A stretch of DNA of 64,000 nucleotides from an uncultured Alphaproteobacteria bacterium (GCA_951801825.1 CATOOF010000001.1:72936-136935); one strand, 5' to 3'; positions 51,610 to 62,047 are shown, numbered from the stretch's first letter. Notes: generated by a model not told the origin, from the sequence alone. Numbers and translations: made by a program.

Positions 51610-51627
51610 ATTGAAAACAATAAATAT

Positions 51628-52920
51628 ATGTCTATGCGTGTGATTAAAAAATTTTTACCCGCCCTGGCCGCCTTATGCGTCTTGTTTGCGCCCATGTCAG
51701 CAAATGCCGCGTGGGGTATCGTCGACAGCTTTAACCTGGCGCCGTTCGTGCCGTTGGTGCTCGATGCATTTATGATGGTTGCAACCGGCGGATATGAATT
51801 TTTCGTGGGCAATGGCGACGGCATCATTTACATACTGATATGGGGATTTTTGGGAATTTCACTGGCACTGTATCTGGTGAAACTATATTTTCCCGCAAAA
51901 TGGGTGTCGTTTTTCGGATTTTCCGGCGGGGGCGAAATGGCCGACGGAAAGGCCGATGGAATGACAATCGCCCAAAACATGCTAAAACCGGGCCTGCGTG
52001 CAATTATCGCCGCGGTGGTACTGCTACAGATAAAACCGGTCTATGTGACACAGTGGCTGGTCAATCCCTTTCTGGAATTCGGCGCGATTTACACCCATGC
52101 AATAACAGAAGGTATAAATACGGGCGGCACCATCGCCGCCAGCGCACCCCAGGTTCCATGCCCGCCAGATATACTTGAACACGAATGGATATCAGAGCGC
52201 AGCTGTGAATTCCTGACCCAGCCCGTCGCCGACATCAGCCATGTCAACAACCAGATGATAAAGCGCGGGTTCGAGTTCCTGCACCGCGGGCTGAGCGGGC
52301 TGATAACACTGATACCCCACGGCGGCGAAGATTTTATGAACGTGGTGTCCGGCATACTGCTGATAACAACGTTCGTGGGATGCAACCTGTTTATGGCGCT
52401 GTTGATTATTCAGGCAATTTTTGAATTCGGAATGGCACTGATACTCTATCCGTTCCAGGTTCTGACATGGGTTGCAAAACCTAAAAATCCGGACAAATGG
52501 TTTGATATATGGCCACCCTTTTCCGGAATTACCAAGGCACTGCAGTCACTGGTAATAACAATGATTGCATGCACGTTTATATTGATGATAAATGTGGCAA
52601 TTGTTCGTGCACTGTTTGACTGGAACAACTCTGTTTTCGTGGTCGCCGCCGGTGGCAGTGCCGCCTCTAACGTACCAACGGTGGCAAATACCGGGATGGG
52701 ATTTGGCGCACATTCTCTGATGTGGATGTCGGCCATACTAACATTTTATCTGATGTTGCGCATATTCAATCTGACGCGTGAACGCCTGAAGATGTACGCA
52801 CCGGCATCAGACGCGCTGTATACCAAGGTAACCGGCGATGCGACAAAATTATGGTCAGACGCCCAAAACTGGGGCAAATCAATCGGCAAAGCCGCGGGCT
52901 GGATAAAGAAAAAGAAATGA
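51628..52920 (+). CDS. VirB6/TrbL-like type IV secretion membrane protein 2
   Basis: 430 residues: a signal peptide (about 1-28), then about six membrane helices with a soluble periplasmic segment (about 160-240) holding PCPPDILEHEW and SCEFLTQPVAD. The helical block GILLITTFVGCNLFMALLIIQAIFEFG followed by VLTWVAKPKNPDKWFDIWPPF matches the pattern of VirB6-like channels. The C terminus is Lys-rich. It is the first gene of a four-gene run with ATGA overlaps. Confidence 0.75.
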   Translation: MSMRVIKKFLPALAALCVLFAPMSANAAWGIVDSFNLAPFVPLVLDAFMMVATGGYEFFVGNGDGIIYILIWGFLGISLALYLVKLYFPAKWVSFFGFSGGGEMADGKADGMTIAQNMLKPGLRAIIAAVVLLQIKPVYVTQWLVNPFLEFGAIYTHAITEGINTGGTIAASAPQVPCPPDILEHEWISERSCEFLTQPVADISHVNNQMIKRGFEFLHRGLSGLITLIPHGGEDFMNVVSGILLITTFVGCNLFMALLIIQAIFEFGMALILYPFQVLTWVAKPKNPDKWFDIWPPFSGITKALQSLVITMIACTFILMINVAIVRALFDWNNSVFVVAAGGSAASNVPTVANTGMGFGAHSLMWMSAILTFYLMLRIFNLTRERLKMYAPASDALYTKVTGDATKLWSDAQNWGKSIGKAAGWIKKKK

Positions 52921-54116
52921 ACGATTGGATTAACCCTATTGTCGACAGTACTGTGCAGTGTTGGGGCTGCCCCGTGTTCGACCGCCTGTTTCAGGTGATA
53001 TCCATTGCCGCCGCCGCCGTATATGACAAGTTTGTGTTTTTCTGTGCGGTTCTGTTTTGCATACTCTTTGCGTTTTTTGCCATAAGCGCCGTATGGAAAA
53101 ATATCCGCGGCGGTGCCAGTGATCCGTTCTATACAAAATCAATCCAGCCCGTGATTATAAATTCACTGGTGGCGTTCGCGTTTTTATCACTGGGCGTGAT
53201 GCTGCCGCGGATGGTAACAACAATAACATTTGAGCCCGTCGCTCAAATAACCGCAATATATACCCAGCAAATGCTGCAGCTTGACGAAACCCAGGTTAAT
53301 GAACGCGTAACCTACCAGCCTGCCCCAATGCCGGATGATGGATTCTATCGCCCGCAGTTGCGCGACACCATAATCCTTATCATGAAAACAACAATTACCC
53401 AGTTCCAGGCATACATGAAACTGGGCATCGCTGTAATGGATTCCGCGTTTTCATGGTCCGCCCTTTTTGGCATCGGCGCATTGATAAAACATATCTTGAT
53501 GTTCTGTGTGGGGCTGTATTTGTTTTACGGATTTTTCAAACTGTTTCTCCGGTTTTGTTTTTATTTTGCGGACGTAATAATAGCAATGACGTTTTTTGCA
53601 TTTTTCTTTCCGCTGTCGTTGACACTGGTCGCATTCAAGGGCGCAGACGCCCCAAAATGGATGTCATCACTGGGAAAAAATGTCGGCACGGACCAATTTA
53701 AAAAAGTTATAAGCGCCATAATCGGCCTGGCGGCGGCGGTGCTGACATATACTGTTATAATGGTTATTATTGCAAAATTCTTTTCGGCCCCCGGCGCGTC
53801 TGCGGCCGATTTGATGACACTGATTACGTCGGGCGACGTATTCGCGGCCGATCTGAACCAGGACAACCTGGCCCAGATAACACTCTCGAGTGCCATCGTG
53901 TTGGTTTATGTGCTCAACTATATCTATTCGCAAATCCCCCAGGTTACAAAAATGGTACTGGGTGCGTTTGATGTCAGTGCCGACACCCAGCTTAGCGAGC
54001 AACTGGCGGATGACGCAATGAAACTGACAACCGCGATTGCGGGAACTGCAAAAAAAATTGGCAACATAATAATCAGCGGCGGCGAAACAAAAGAAGATAA
54101 AGCAGACAAAAAATGA
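52917..54116 (+). CDS. VirB6/TrbL-like type IV secretion membrane protein 3
   Basis: 399 residues from the ATG at 52917, which overlaps the previous stop codon; an upstream in-frame start would be inside that gene. About seven membrane helices, no signal peptide; the N terminus has a CWGCPVFDRLFQ motif. The C-terminal part is acidic/Lys-rich (GETKEDKADKK). Topology and context, rather than sequence, put it in the VirB6-like group. Confidence 0.72.
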   Translation: MNDWINPIVDSTVQCWGCPVFDRLFQVISIAAAAVYDKFVFFCAVLFCILFAFFAISAVWKNIRGGASDPFYTKSIQPVIINSLVAFAFLSLGVMLPRMVTTITFEPVAQITAIYTQQMLQLDETQVNERVTYQPAPMPDDGFYRPQLRDTIILIMKTTITQFQAYMKLGIAVMDSAFSWSALFGIGALIKHILMFCVGLYLFYGFFKLFLRFCFYFADVIIAMTFFAFFFPLSLTLVAFKGADAPKWMSSLGKNVGTDQFKKVISAIIGLAAAVLTYTVIMVIIAKFFSAPGASAADLMTLITSGDVFAADLNQDNLAQITLSSAIVLVYVLNYIYSQIPQVTKMVLGAFDVSADTQLSEQLADDAMKLTTAIAGTAKKIGNIIISGGETKEDKADKK

Positions 54117-55549
54117 AAGCACAACTGATAATCATTGCCATTCGCTTTATAATGGGTGCAATTGCGCTGGGGATTGGCATTTGGTATCTGTCGTCTTCAA
54201 TCGGGGGCGCCGCGCTGACATATACCAGCATGGATGGATTTATGTCTGCAATCGGTGCATCCGACGGTATTGCCGACACCAGCGGATGCTTTATGTGCGG
54301 ATATATATCTGAACTGTTTGCGGTCATCGGCCGTGCGACCGAAATGTTCTGGAACGCGATTCTGGAATGGCTGTGGATACTTATGGCCGTGGGTTTTGGC
54401 GTATTTTTGTTAATAGAGGCGATAAGGCATATTTATAGCGCCGCGCAAAAAACAACGACACTGGACGCATCTGAAAAAAAACTGGAATTTGCATCCTGGT
54501 TTGACAAGATATGGCGCCAAGGCGCACGGATTATGATTGTGGGCGCACTGATTGGCGCACTGGGGATGGGCGGTACAGCGGCGTTAAAAACTGTTGCATC
54601 GATTACAATAACACCGGTAATGTTCGCCGGGGCCGAACTGGCCATGGCCGCCACCGGCACGGTAGAGGCGTCGCAATGCCGCGCACTAGAGGCGGCGGCC
54701 GAAAACTCTGACGACATATTAAACCCGGTAATGGGCCCGTTTATGTGCGTGATGGGAAATTTAAACAGCGTGATGCTGGCGGGGGCCGCGGGCGGATTTG
54801 CGCTGATGAATTATGCATGGCTGGGACTAGGCGGCGGTTTGTTTACATGGCTGGCGGGAATGGGACTTGTCGTACTGTTTCTGATAATCGGATTTAACCT
54901 GTTCTTTAAGGTTTTATCGGTGGTATTCAAACTGGCGTTCCTGATAATATTCTTGCCATTTTTACTGGCGGCGGCGGCATTTGAAAAAACATGGAAACTG
55001 GCGGGCGGAATTACGAACAACGCAATAAACATGCTGGTCAAGTCCGCAATTCAAATCGTGGCCGTCACACTAAAGATACTTATACTCTATGCCACGATAT
55101 CATACGCGGCGGATGAATTTTTCCCAGGACCCGTCGACGGATACAGCGCAATACTGCCCCCGATGATGGGCGTGGCGCCCGAAAATCCCGATGCACAGAC
55201 ACTATCGGTCATGCGCGTATTTTCAGATTGCGAACGCGTCGCGATTACCGACGGCGAAATGGATGCTGAAAAATTCAAAACATGCTTTACCGCACGCCGT
55301 GCCGAGGTAGAACGCCACTATCCCGGGGCATTTGACTTTATGTCCGACGGCTGGGGTTTCCTGATGTTGATGATAGGCCTGTTCCTGCTATACTATTATG
55401 TTGTAGAGCCGCGTGTCGACAAGATACTGGCCGCGCCCGGCAAAGAAGAATTCGATTTTGGCGCATGGACCAAGGATTTGGGCAAAAAGATATGGTCGGC
55501 CCCGACCCAGATATTCGGCGCCGTATCCAAGGCTTTCGGCAAAAAATAA
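54113..55549 (+). CDS. VirB6/TrbL-like type IV secretion membrane protein 4
   Basis: 478 residues, about seven membrane helices, and a periplasmic loop with several Cys (SGCFMCGYI; EASQCRALEAA; FMCVMGNL). The block VVLFLIIGFNLFFKVLSVVFKLAFLIIFLPFLLAAAAFEKTW is the best VirB6-like feature. The C-terminal tail is cytoplasmic and basic. It begins in the stop codon of gene 3. Confidence 0.74.
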   Translation: MKAQLIIIAIRFIMGAIALGIGIWYLSSSIGGAALTYTSMDGFMSAIGASDGIADTSGCFMCGYISELFAVIGRATEMFWNAILEWLWILMAVGFGVFLLIEAIRHIYSAAQKTTTLDASEKKLEFASWFDKIWRQGARIMIVGALIGALGMGGTAALKTVASITITPVMFAGAELAMAATGTVEASQCRALEAAAENSDDILNPVMGPFMCVMGNLNSVMLAGAAGGFALMNYAWLGLGGGLFTWLAGMGLVVLFLIIGFNLFFKVLSVVFKLAFLIIFLPFLLAAAAFEKTWKLAGGITNNAINMLVKSAIQIVAVTLKILILYATISYAADEFFPGPVDGYSAILPPMMGVAPENPDAQTLSVMRVFSDCERVAITDGEMDAEKFKTCFTARRAEVERHYPGAFDFMSDGWGFLMLMIGLFLLYYYVVEPRVDKILAAPGKEEFDFGAWTKDLGKKIWSAPTQIFGAVSKAFGKK

Positions 55550-55560
55550 CAAGAGACCGG

Positions 55561-56865
55561 ATGATTATAAAAAAAATATTTTCAAAAATAATGGTCTGCG
55601 TTTTGGGCGCACTGCTGATTATGCCGACAGCCGGCGCGGCAACCAATATACCCGGCGCGGCCGGCGACATCGGCAACCACGGGATGTGGGCCACAGAACA
55701 CAACCTGGCCGAATTTACCACCAGCCTGTCGAATGATGTTGAATCGTTTCAGTCTGATTTTCAAAATCAGCTTGTTTCTGACTATGTCCCGGTTGAGGCT
55801 AAAATAGGCCTGGCATTTATAAATGCAATGACGCATATCGGCCGCATACTGGATAATTCGCTGGTGCGATTTGTAACAATTTTTATCGCGATTGCATTCA
55901 TGTTTTGGATGGCATTTGAAGCATATCAGATGATAATTGGCGCGGCCGAGGTCCAAAAGACAACCAAGGAAATTTTAAAAAAGGGATTCACCATTGCCAT
56001 ATGGGTATTTATAATTCATCACGGTCCCGCCCAGACATTTATGATAATTGCAGGCCCAATTATCACCGTCGGAACATACATGTCCGATTTGATTTTAAAT
56101 TCAATTACGCAAACCGCCGGGGCGTCCCTGCCCGACACATGCGCGGCGATTCGCGCATATGCCGCCACCCACATATCGCCGGAGGCAATTATAGACGCAA
56201 ACGCGGCATCAGACCTGATGTGCGTGCCCACGCGCCTGTCCGGATTTTTCTATACGGCCGTGGCGGCGGGCTGGAAATGGATGCTGGCCGGAATCGGACA
56301 CAGCATGTTTACATTCATAATAGGCGCGGCGTTTATTGTAATATTCCTGATAAACATATGGAAATTTGCACTGATTGCGTTGGGCGTAATTGCAGACCTG
56401 TTCCTGGCGATATTCATGTTACCGTTTACAGCGATTGCAGAAACCGTCGGAAAAACGTCATACAAAGGAATCGCCGGCACAATATTCAACGGTTTTTTGG
56501 GCCTGTTTAAAACAGAAAGTCTGTCCACCCAGATATCACGCTTTATAAACGCGGCGGTTTATTTCGTATCATTGTCTATTGTTATTGCACTGTGTGCGGC
56601 GATAGTATCTGGCGTTGTTGATGCCGACCTGGCGTCCCAGGTTCCCTCTATTACAAACGATGGATTTTTTATCACCCTGCTGGTTGGATGCCTGGTCTGG
56701 TACCTGGCGGACAAGGCGGCAAAAATTGCAAAAGACCTGGGCGGTAGCGTGGAAGACGGCATAGGCCAACAGTTTGGAAAAGATATAGCAAAACTGGCAA
56801 AAAACATTCGAGAAAAGTCAAAGAAATACTGGAAACTGTACCAGGACAGTCAAAAGTCCAAATAA
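55561..56865 (+). CDS. VirB6/TrbL-like type IV secretion membrane protein 5
   Basis: 434 residues from the ATG at 55561 (GACCGG upstream, 11 bp after gene 4; the longer frame overlaps gene 4). It has a signal peptide (about 1-26), an N-terminal periplasmic part (about 27-100) and about six membrane helices, with FMLPFTAIAETVGKTSYKG as a VirB6-like core. The C terminus is strongly basic. pcrA converges 2 bp away. Confidence 0.75.
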   Translation: MIIKKIFSKIMVCVLGALLIMPTAGAATNIPGAAGDIGNHGMWATEHNLAEFTTSLSNDVESFQSDFQNQLVSDYVPVEAKIGLAFINAMTHIGRILDNSLVRFVTIFIAIAFMFWMAFEAYQMIIGAAEVQKTTKEILKKGFTIAIWVFIIHHGPAQTFMIIAGPIITVGTYMSDLILNSITQTAGASLPDTCAAIRAYAATHISPEAIIDANAASDLMCVPTRLSGFFYTAVAAGWKWMLAGIGHSMFTFIIGAAFIVIFLINIWKFALIALGVIADLFLAIFMLPFTAIAETVGKTSYKGIAGTIFNGFLGLFKTESLSTQISRFINAAVYFVSLSIVIALCAAIVSGVVDADLASQVPSITNDGFFITLLVGCLVWYLADKAAKIAKDLGGSVEDGIGQQFGKDIAKLAKNIREKSKKYWKLYQDSQKSK

Positions 56866-56867
56866 AA

Positions 56868-58949
56868 CTATGACTCGAACGTCAGATATCCGCGCGCCAC
56901 TTTTTTAATTCCGCGCTCCTTAAAGGCAACGGTTAAAATATCGCCGCCATCTTCTATGACAACGCCGCGCCCCATTTCCGCATGCGATACCAGACGCCCC
57001 ACCGAACTAGCCGACGGGGCCGCACGCCGCGGCGCACGCGCGCCGTATGATGTTGGAATCGACCGGACGGCACAGTAAGACGGACGCGGCGCCCCGCCCT
57101 GGAAATCCAGAAAGCGGCCGTCCATTTCCGCAATAAAACGACTGGGCGAATTATATTTTTGTTCGCCAAACAATCGGCGCGACATGGCGTTGATAATAAT
57201 CGCACGACGACGCGCACGCGTTATTGCAACATATGCCAATCTGCGCTCTTCCTCCAGCGCGCCCTCCTCAACTGTTTTTTCATTTGGGAAAACGCCCTCT
57301 TCCCATGCGGGTAAAAACACCGTATCAAACTCTAACCCTTTGGCGGCATGAATTGTCATAACGCATACGGCACCGCCTGACAATGCCGCAGCATCCGCAT
57401 CGTCATCCGTCATCATCAGTGCCGCCTGTTCCAGAAATTCTGCAATTGTATCATATTTTGAGATAACATTTGTTATCAGTTCACGCAGGTTATCAAGCCG
57501 GTCTGATGCATCAGGCTCTTTGGACTCGCGCCACATTTTTAAATACCCGGCGCGTTCCAGCAATGTCTGGGCCGCATCCGCGGGCGGCATAGCCGCCCAG
57601 TCAAAATCAAACGCCGCAAAAAATTCATCCGCCGCCGCACGCTGCTTTGCCGACAGTTTTGCATTCAGCAAACCAGACATCAAGTCCGGCCCCGCCGCAC
57701 GCAGCTTTTCAATCGCCGCCGCCCCGAACCCGCGACGCGGGCGCCCTATTATGCGCAGGAACGAAACATCATCAAATCGGTACGCCATCAGCCTGATATA
57801 CGCAATGGCGTCACGAATTTCCGCGCGGTCATAAAACTTGGTCGCACCAATAAGGCGATATGGAATTCCGCGACGTGAAAATTCTTCCTCAAACAAGCGC
57901 GACAATGAACCCGCACGAATCAAAACCGCAAACTTTCCGAAATCGGCCGCATCACGCAATATCGCATCTGCGACCACGCGGGCCTCGTCCCAGTCACTGG
58001 GGACGGTCAATACATAGACCGGTTCGCCGGCATTATCTGCGCCACGGTCGCCCGACGCACGCAGATCTTTTCCCAGGCGCCCGCGATTGTGCTTTATCAG
58101 CGAATTTGCCGCCCCCAGGATGTTTGCCGTACTGCGGTAGTTTATCTCTAGACGTATTATTCGCGACGACGGAAATGTCTTATCAAAATTCAAGATATGT
58201 TTTATCTCGGCCCCGCGCCAGGAATAAATAGACTGGTCGTCATCACCGACACAGCAAATATTTGGCATATCTTGGCCGCGCGTCAGCATCTCCAGAAATT
58301 CCATCTGGGCGTGGTTTGTATCCTGAAACTCGTCAACCAGTATATATTTGAACTGGTTCTGATAACGCGACAAAATATCAGGATTGGTATCAAACAGCTG
58401 TAAAACTTTTAATATTATATCCCCAAAATCAACGGCGTTCAATCGCGCCAATTCATCATTATACGCCTGAAAAATCTTGTCCTTGCACTCCAGCGCACGC
58501 AATCCACGATCTTTTACAGATGAAAACTGTTCCACATAATCGGCGGGCGTTTTTGTAGACACCCCCATCACATTCAGCACGTTTTTTATAACGGCCTTTT
58601 GGTCGTCATCGCCAAAAACGATAAAGTCACGACGCAGTCCGGCGGCATCGGCATTTGCACGCAAAATGCGCAACGCCACAGAATGAAACGTTCCGCACCA
58701 CAGGTCGCGCGCATTAAACGCCCCATCGTCACCGAATGCGGCGATGCGTGATTTCATTTCGTTCGCGGCCTTGTTTGTAAAGGTCAGTGCCAGCACCTGC
58801 CAAGGCATTGCCAGGTTTTGCTGTAAAATATATGCAATCCGCGTGGTTAAAACCCGGGTTTTCCCGGTTCCGGCCCCGGACAGCACCAGTAGCGGCCCCT
58901 GGGTTGTGGTAACGGCAGCTCGCTGGTCTTCGTTAAGATTTTCTAGCAT
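56868..58949 (-). CDS. pcrA: DNA helicase II, UvrD/PcrA type
   Basis: A 3'-5' SF1A helicase for repair and replication. From the ATG at 58949 the product has 693 residues with LNEDQRAA (Q motif), GAGTGKT (Walker A), VDEFQDTNHAQ (Walker B), GDDDQSIYSWRGA, INYRST, MTIHAAKGLEFDTVFLP and YVAITRAR. The C terminus has the typical Tudor-like end. A much longer open frame extends upstream, but the domain begins at MLENLNEDQ. The promoter is so close that the leader is about ten bases and has no ribosome site. Confidence 0.95.
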   Translation of the reverse strand: MLENLNEDQRAAVTTTQGPLLVLSGAGTGKTRVLTTRIAYILQQNLAMPWQVLALTFTNKAANEMKSRIAAFGDDGAFNARDLWCGTFHSVALRILRANADAAGLRRDFIVFGDDDQKAVIKNVLNVMGVSTKTPADYVEQFSSVKDRGLRALECKDKIFQAYNDELARLNAVDFGDIILKVLQLFDTNPDILSRYQNQFKYILVDEFQDTNHAQMEFLEMLTRGQDMPNICCVGDDDQSIYSWRGAEIKHILNFDKTFPSSRIIRLEINYRSTANILGAANSLIKHNRGRLGKDLRASGDRGADNAGEPVYVLTVPSDWDEARVVADAILRDAADFGKFAVLIRAGSLSRLFEEEFSRRGIPYRLIGATKFYDRAEIRDAIAYIRLMAYRFDDVSFLRIIGRPRRGFGAAAIEKLRAAGPDLMSGLLNAKLSAKQRAAADEFFAAFDFDWAAMPPADAAQTLLERAGYLKMWRESKEPDASDRLDNLRELITNVISKYDTIAEFLEQAALMMTDDDADAAALSGGAVCVMTIHAAKGLEFDTVFLPAWEEGVFPNEKTVEEGALEEERRLAYVAITRARRRAIIINAMSRRLFGEQKYNSPSRFIAEMDGRFLDFQGGAPRPSYCAVRSIPTSYGARAPRRAAPSASSVGRLVSHAEMGRGVVIEDGGDILTVAFKERGIKKVARGYLTFES

Positions 58950-58964
58950 TAAATTCACGCGTTC

Positions 58965-58993
58965 ATTATAATACACCCAAGATTGTATATCAA
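58965..58993 (-). promoter_or_regulatory. Promoter of pcrA
   Basis: Minus-strand TTGATA (58988-58993), 17 bases, TATAAT (58965-58970). Predicted +1 lies about ten bases before the ATG. Confidence 0.7.
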
Positions 58994-59006
58994 AGGGAAA
59001 TGGAAA

Positions 59007-59684
59007 ATGAAACGCGTTATTTGTTTTGACATTGAAACAACTGGATTTGAATACATGCGCGGCGATCGCTGTATTGAAATCGGTGCGGTTGAAATAATTG
59101 ACGGCCAGATTACCGACAACAGTTTTCACGAATATATTAATCCAGAGGGCAAAATAATTCCGCCAGAAACATACATGGTTCACAAGATTTCCAATGCATT
59201 TCTGGAAGACAAGCCAAAAATGAATGTTATCGCGCCTCGTTTTCTTGAATTTGTCAAAGATTCGCCAATCGTTGCACATAACGGCCTGGATTTCGACTTT
59301 CCGTTTGTAAATCATGAATTGTCAAAACTGGGCCTGCCCCAGATACCGCGCAGTCAACAGATTGATTCACTGGTACTGGCGCGAAACCGCCTTTTTGGCC
59401 CAAAACTTTTTACATTGGATGCATTGGCAAAATGGTATGGGATATCACTGACGGCGCGTGCGGATGCACACGGGGCGTTAATCGACTCTGAAATTTTGGC
59501 AAAGGTTTATCTGGAACTTGAAAACACCGCACCGGCCCCCGATATATCGGAAATAATCGCACAACAGCACGATGCATTGTTAAAGCATCCCAAAATCGGC
59601 GCCGATTTTCCGCATCGAACTTTTCCCGCCCACGATGACGAGCGCGCGGCCCATGATGCATTTATGGCAAAAATCACTGCATAA
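59007..59684 (+). CDS. dnaQ: DNA polymerase III epsilon subunit-type 3'-5' exonuclease (DnaQ)
   Basis: 225 residues of DEDDh exonuclease: FDIETTGFEYMRGDRCIEIGAV (Exo I), HNGLDFDFPFVNHEL (Exo II) and ADAHGALIDSEILAKVY (Exo III, His and Asp). The C-terminal part (about 175-225) is short, as in many alphaproteobacterial epsilon proteins that bind the polymerase by a clamp motif. Start ATG 59007 follows GGGAAATGGAAA. Proofreading of replicative synthesis is the likely role; a DinG-type or general exonuclease paralogue is possible. Confidence 0.9.
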   Translation: MKRVICFDIETTGFEYMRGDRCIEIGAVEIIDGQITDNSFHEYINPEGKIIPPETYMVHKISNAFLEDKPKMNVIAPRFLEFVKDSPIVAHNGLDFDFPFVNHELSKLGLPQIPRSQQIDSLVLARNRLFGPKLFTLDALAKWYGISLTARADAHGALIDSEILAKVYLELENTAPAPDISEIIAQQHDALLKHPKIGADFPHRTFPAHDDERAAHDAFMAKITA

Positions 59685-59688
59685 AAAA

Positions 59689-59711
59689 ATCGGGATTTTC
59701 CCGATTTTTTT
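59689..59711 (+). terminator. Terminator of dnaQ
   Basis: ATCGGGA (59689-59695) pairs with TCCCGAT (59699-59705) around TTT, followed by a T run. Confidence 0.88.
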
Positions 59712-59731
59712 ATTCCGTCACATAACGTGTG

Positions 59732-62047
59732 TTATTTTGTCCCGGTGCTGTTTGCCTCACAGGCGCCGTTTTTAAACGTAAACCCGGCCACACATACACA
59801 GGTTCCATATGTATTTCGTCCTGCGCCGTTATTTTCCGCGGTTGGACACTTTGTCTGGCATGTGCCACCCCACGGCTCGTAATCTTCGCGACACTTGCAC
59901 AAGTCATTGACATATTTCTTTTTTTCAGACTCTGCGGCATTGGTCTTGGTTACACCCGCATATTCAGAATTATCCGGACACAGCATGCTGTTATAGAACA
60001 TCTCGGAAATACTGTCTATGATGTCGCCCTCTTTTCCAACGGTTTCCACATCCGGACAGTTCTTTTCGCATTCATTCTTTTTATCTTCATCATTAAGATA
60101 CGAGCACCCCTGTTTACAGTCATAGAACACCGCATATCCGCACGTCAGCGCCACATTCCGGCATGCACCGCGCATAACATTTCGTATACTGCTGACACTG
60201 GCGGATGTTGTCCATGCGTTTACCTGCGTTACCTGCTGGTTATAGCATGCGGCGACGTCAACCATACAGTTTGATGCATAATCGGATATTACTTTTTCCT
60301 GGCCTGATTTTATATTTACCATTGCACGCTGAATATAATTTAAAACAATGTCATTGTCCCAAATATATTTGTTACTGTTAGAATCATACGTATAACGCTG
60401 GCACTTGTCCAAGACAGTGCGGCACAGACCGGTTGATGTGCCCCGTACGCCGGTTCCTATTTTTTGCAACAGATAATTTACAGCGCACCATCCGTCGCCC
60501 CCCTCGTTACCATCCACGGATGTTCCACATGCGGCGTCGCTTACTGCGGTGGTGCTGGCCTTGTTTAAAAAATCTTTTCCTATGATGGAATTGTCATACG
60601 CCACCATGAATTTGCGAATTTTGCTGATATTCTGGCCCAATACGACCTTTCCGTTTTCGTCTATATATTTCTTGGTCGGATCCAGACACTTTAAATAATC
60701 TTCGCCGCAAACCATTTCATCGGTCATACAAGAATCCAGTGCCGCGATACATCCCTTGGCGTCATATTCATTCTTGTTTTGCAACACGGCCAATCGCGCT
60801 TTTTGCAGCATCAGATTGGCACTGCGCACATTGGATACCAGCGTTTCGTTCATCTTGGTCAGCCCCTGTTCATACGCGATACAGTCCTTGTCTATCGCCA
60901 GGTCATAGTTCGCGGTAATCTGTGCGCTGGTTGCACCGGCATCCTTGCACTGGCTAAGAACAGTGTTACAGCGCTTTTTTGCCGCATTATACAAATCAGT
61001 TCCGCGCAAATTGGACAAACTGCCGCTGTTGTTATTCAGAAAATCCAAATTAAACAAATCAGATGTGTCGGAAAAATCCAGATTAATATCCAACGTTGAA
61101 TAAGTATCACTGCCACTGGCAGAGGTTGAACTTGACGGATTTTTAATAAGTTCCTCTATATCTTCGAGCATACTGCGGGTTTCGGTCGTGTCACGCGCGC
61201 CCGACAGAGCCTCTTCGGCCTCTGTCGCGGACATAATCGCGCGTATTTCATCCGCCGACAGCCCTACATAGCGTATGCGCTGTGCAACATCGTTCAATTG
61301 GGCATTGGCATCCTTTACCGCGGTTTCCACCTTGGTATAGCGCGACAGGTTCCCACTGCAACTGCAACGTTTTTGATTCGCATCTATTACCGCACAGAAC
61401 TGATCCATACAGTCATTGTATTGTTCTTGGCACGATTTATTTAATTCTGCCGTCTGCTCCAGTCTTTCTTTCGCCTCTGCGATTGTTTCGCGCTGGGTCG
61501 TGGTTGATGCCGCACGCGACTGCAGTGCGCGAACAGATTCACCAATATTTGACCCCGTTTGAGTATTTGTTCCGGCAATCTTGGCGCGACCGCCCACCTC
61601 TGCGGTGGATGGACGCAGGCTTATCCCCGCACGGCGAACCGCCGGATCACTATTAACAGATGCCGCCGTCACACGCGCATTGCGCCCAACAGTATGAACA
61701 GCCGTGTCCAAATTGTCGCGCGCCGATGTCTCTGACCCCGCGGCCGTGCGTGCCGCCGCCGTCCGCGATGCAACAACACCACGTGCGCCCGTTGACGTTT
61801 CCGTGCCCTGCGCGGCGGTACGCGCGGCGGAATTATTCATAACATCACGACGAACCGCCGTGCGCGCGGGGGCGGATTGGGCCGCGCCCGCATCTGGCGC
61901 GACAGACGATGTCCGCCCAGAAACAGCCGACGCGTTTTCTGCATTTGTTGCCGCCGCAGGCAATGCCCGCGATATTGCCGCGGCATCAGACACACGCAAT
62001 GGCGATATGACAAGACCGGCAAAAATCCACGCAACAACTCTTTTCAT
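59732..62047 (-). CDS. Large exported cysteine-rich protein, unknown
   Basis: The 771-residue protein has a signal peptide (MKRVVAWIFAGLVISPLRVSDA), an Ala/Arg/Thr/Ser-rich low-complexity region (about 22-185), and a long helical region with about 40 Cys, many spaced CxxxC (ELNKSCQEQYNDCMDQFC; CIAALDSCMTDEMVCGEDYLKC; CKQGCSYLNDEDKKNECEKNC). It ends with an EGF-like or growth-factor-like repeat (CKCREDYEPWGGTCQTKC; TCVCVAGFTFKNGACE). It recalls the secreted Cys-rich proteins near 30 and 34 kb, but is far larger. No enzyme domain is visible. Confidence 0.72.
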   Translation of the reverse strand: MKRVVAWIFAGLVISPLRVSDAAAISRALPAAATNAENASAVSGRTSSVAPDAGAAQSAPARTAVRRDVMNNSAARTAAQGTETSTGARGVVASRTAAARTAAGSETSARDNLDTAVHTVGRNARVTAASVNSDPAVRRAGISLRPSTAEVGGRAKIAGTNTQTGSNIGESVRALQSRAASTTTQRETIAEAKERLEQTAELNKSCQEQYNDCMDQFCAVIDANQKRCSCSGNLSRYTKVETAVKDANAQLNDVAQRIRYVGLSADEIRAIMSATEAEEALSGARDTTETRSMLEDIEELIKNPSSSTSASGSDTYSTLDINLDFSDTSDLFNLDFLNNNSGSLSNLRGTDLYNAAKKRCNTVLSQCKDAGATSAQITANYDLAIDKDCIAYEQGLTKMNETLVSNVRSANLMLQKARLAVLQNKNEYDAKGCIAALDSCMTDEMVCGEDYLKCLDPTKKYIDENGKVVLGQNISKIRKFMVAYDNSIIGKDFLNKASTTAVSDAACGTSVDGNEGGDGWCAVNYLLQKIGTGVRGTSTGLCRTVLDKCQRYTYDSNSNKYIWDNDIVLNYIQRAMVNIKSGQEKVISDYASNCMVDVAACYNQQVTQVNAWTTSASVSSIRNVMRGACRNVALTCGYAVFYDCKQGCSYLNDEDKKNECEKNCPDVETVGKEGDIIDSISEMFYNSMLCPDNSEYAGVTKTNAAESEKKKYVNDLCKCREDYEPWGGTCQTKCPTAENNGAGRNTYGTCVCVAGFTFKNGACEANSTGTK

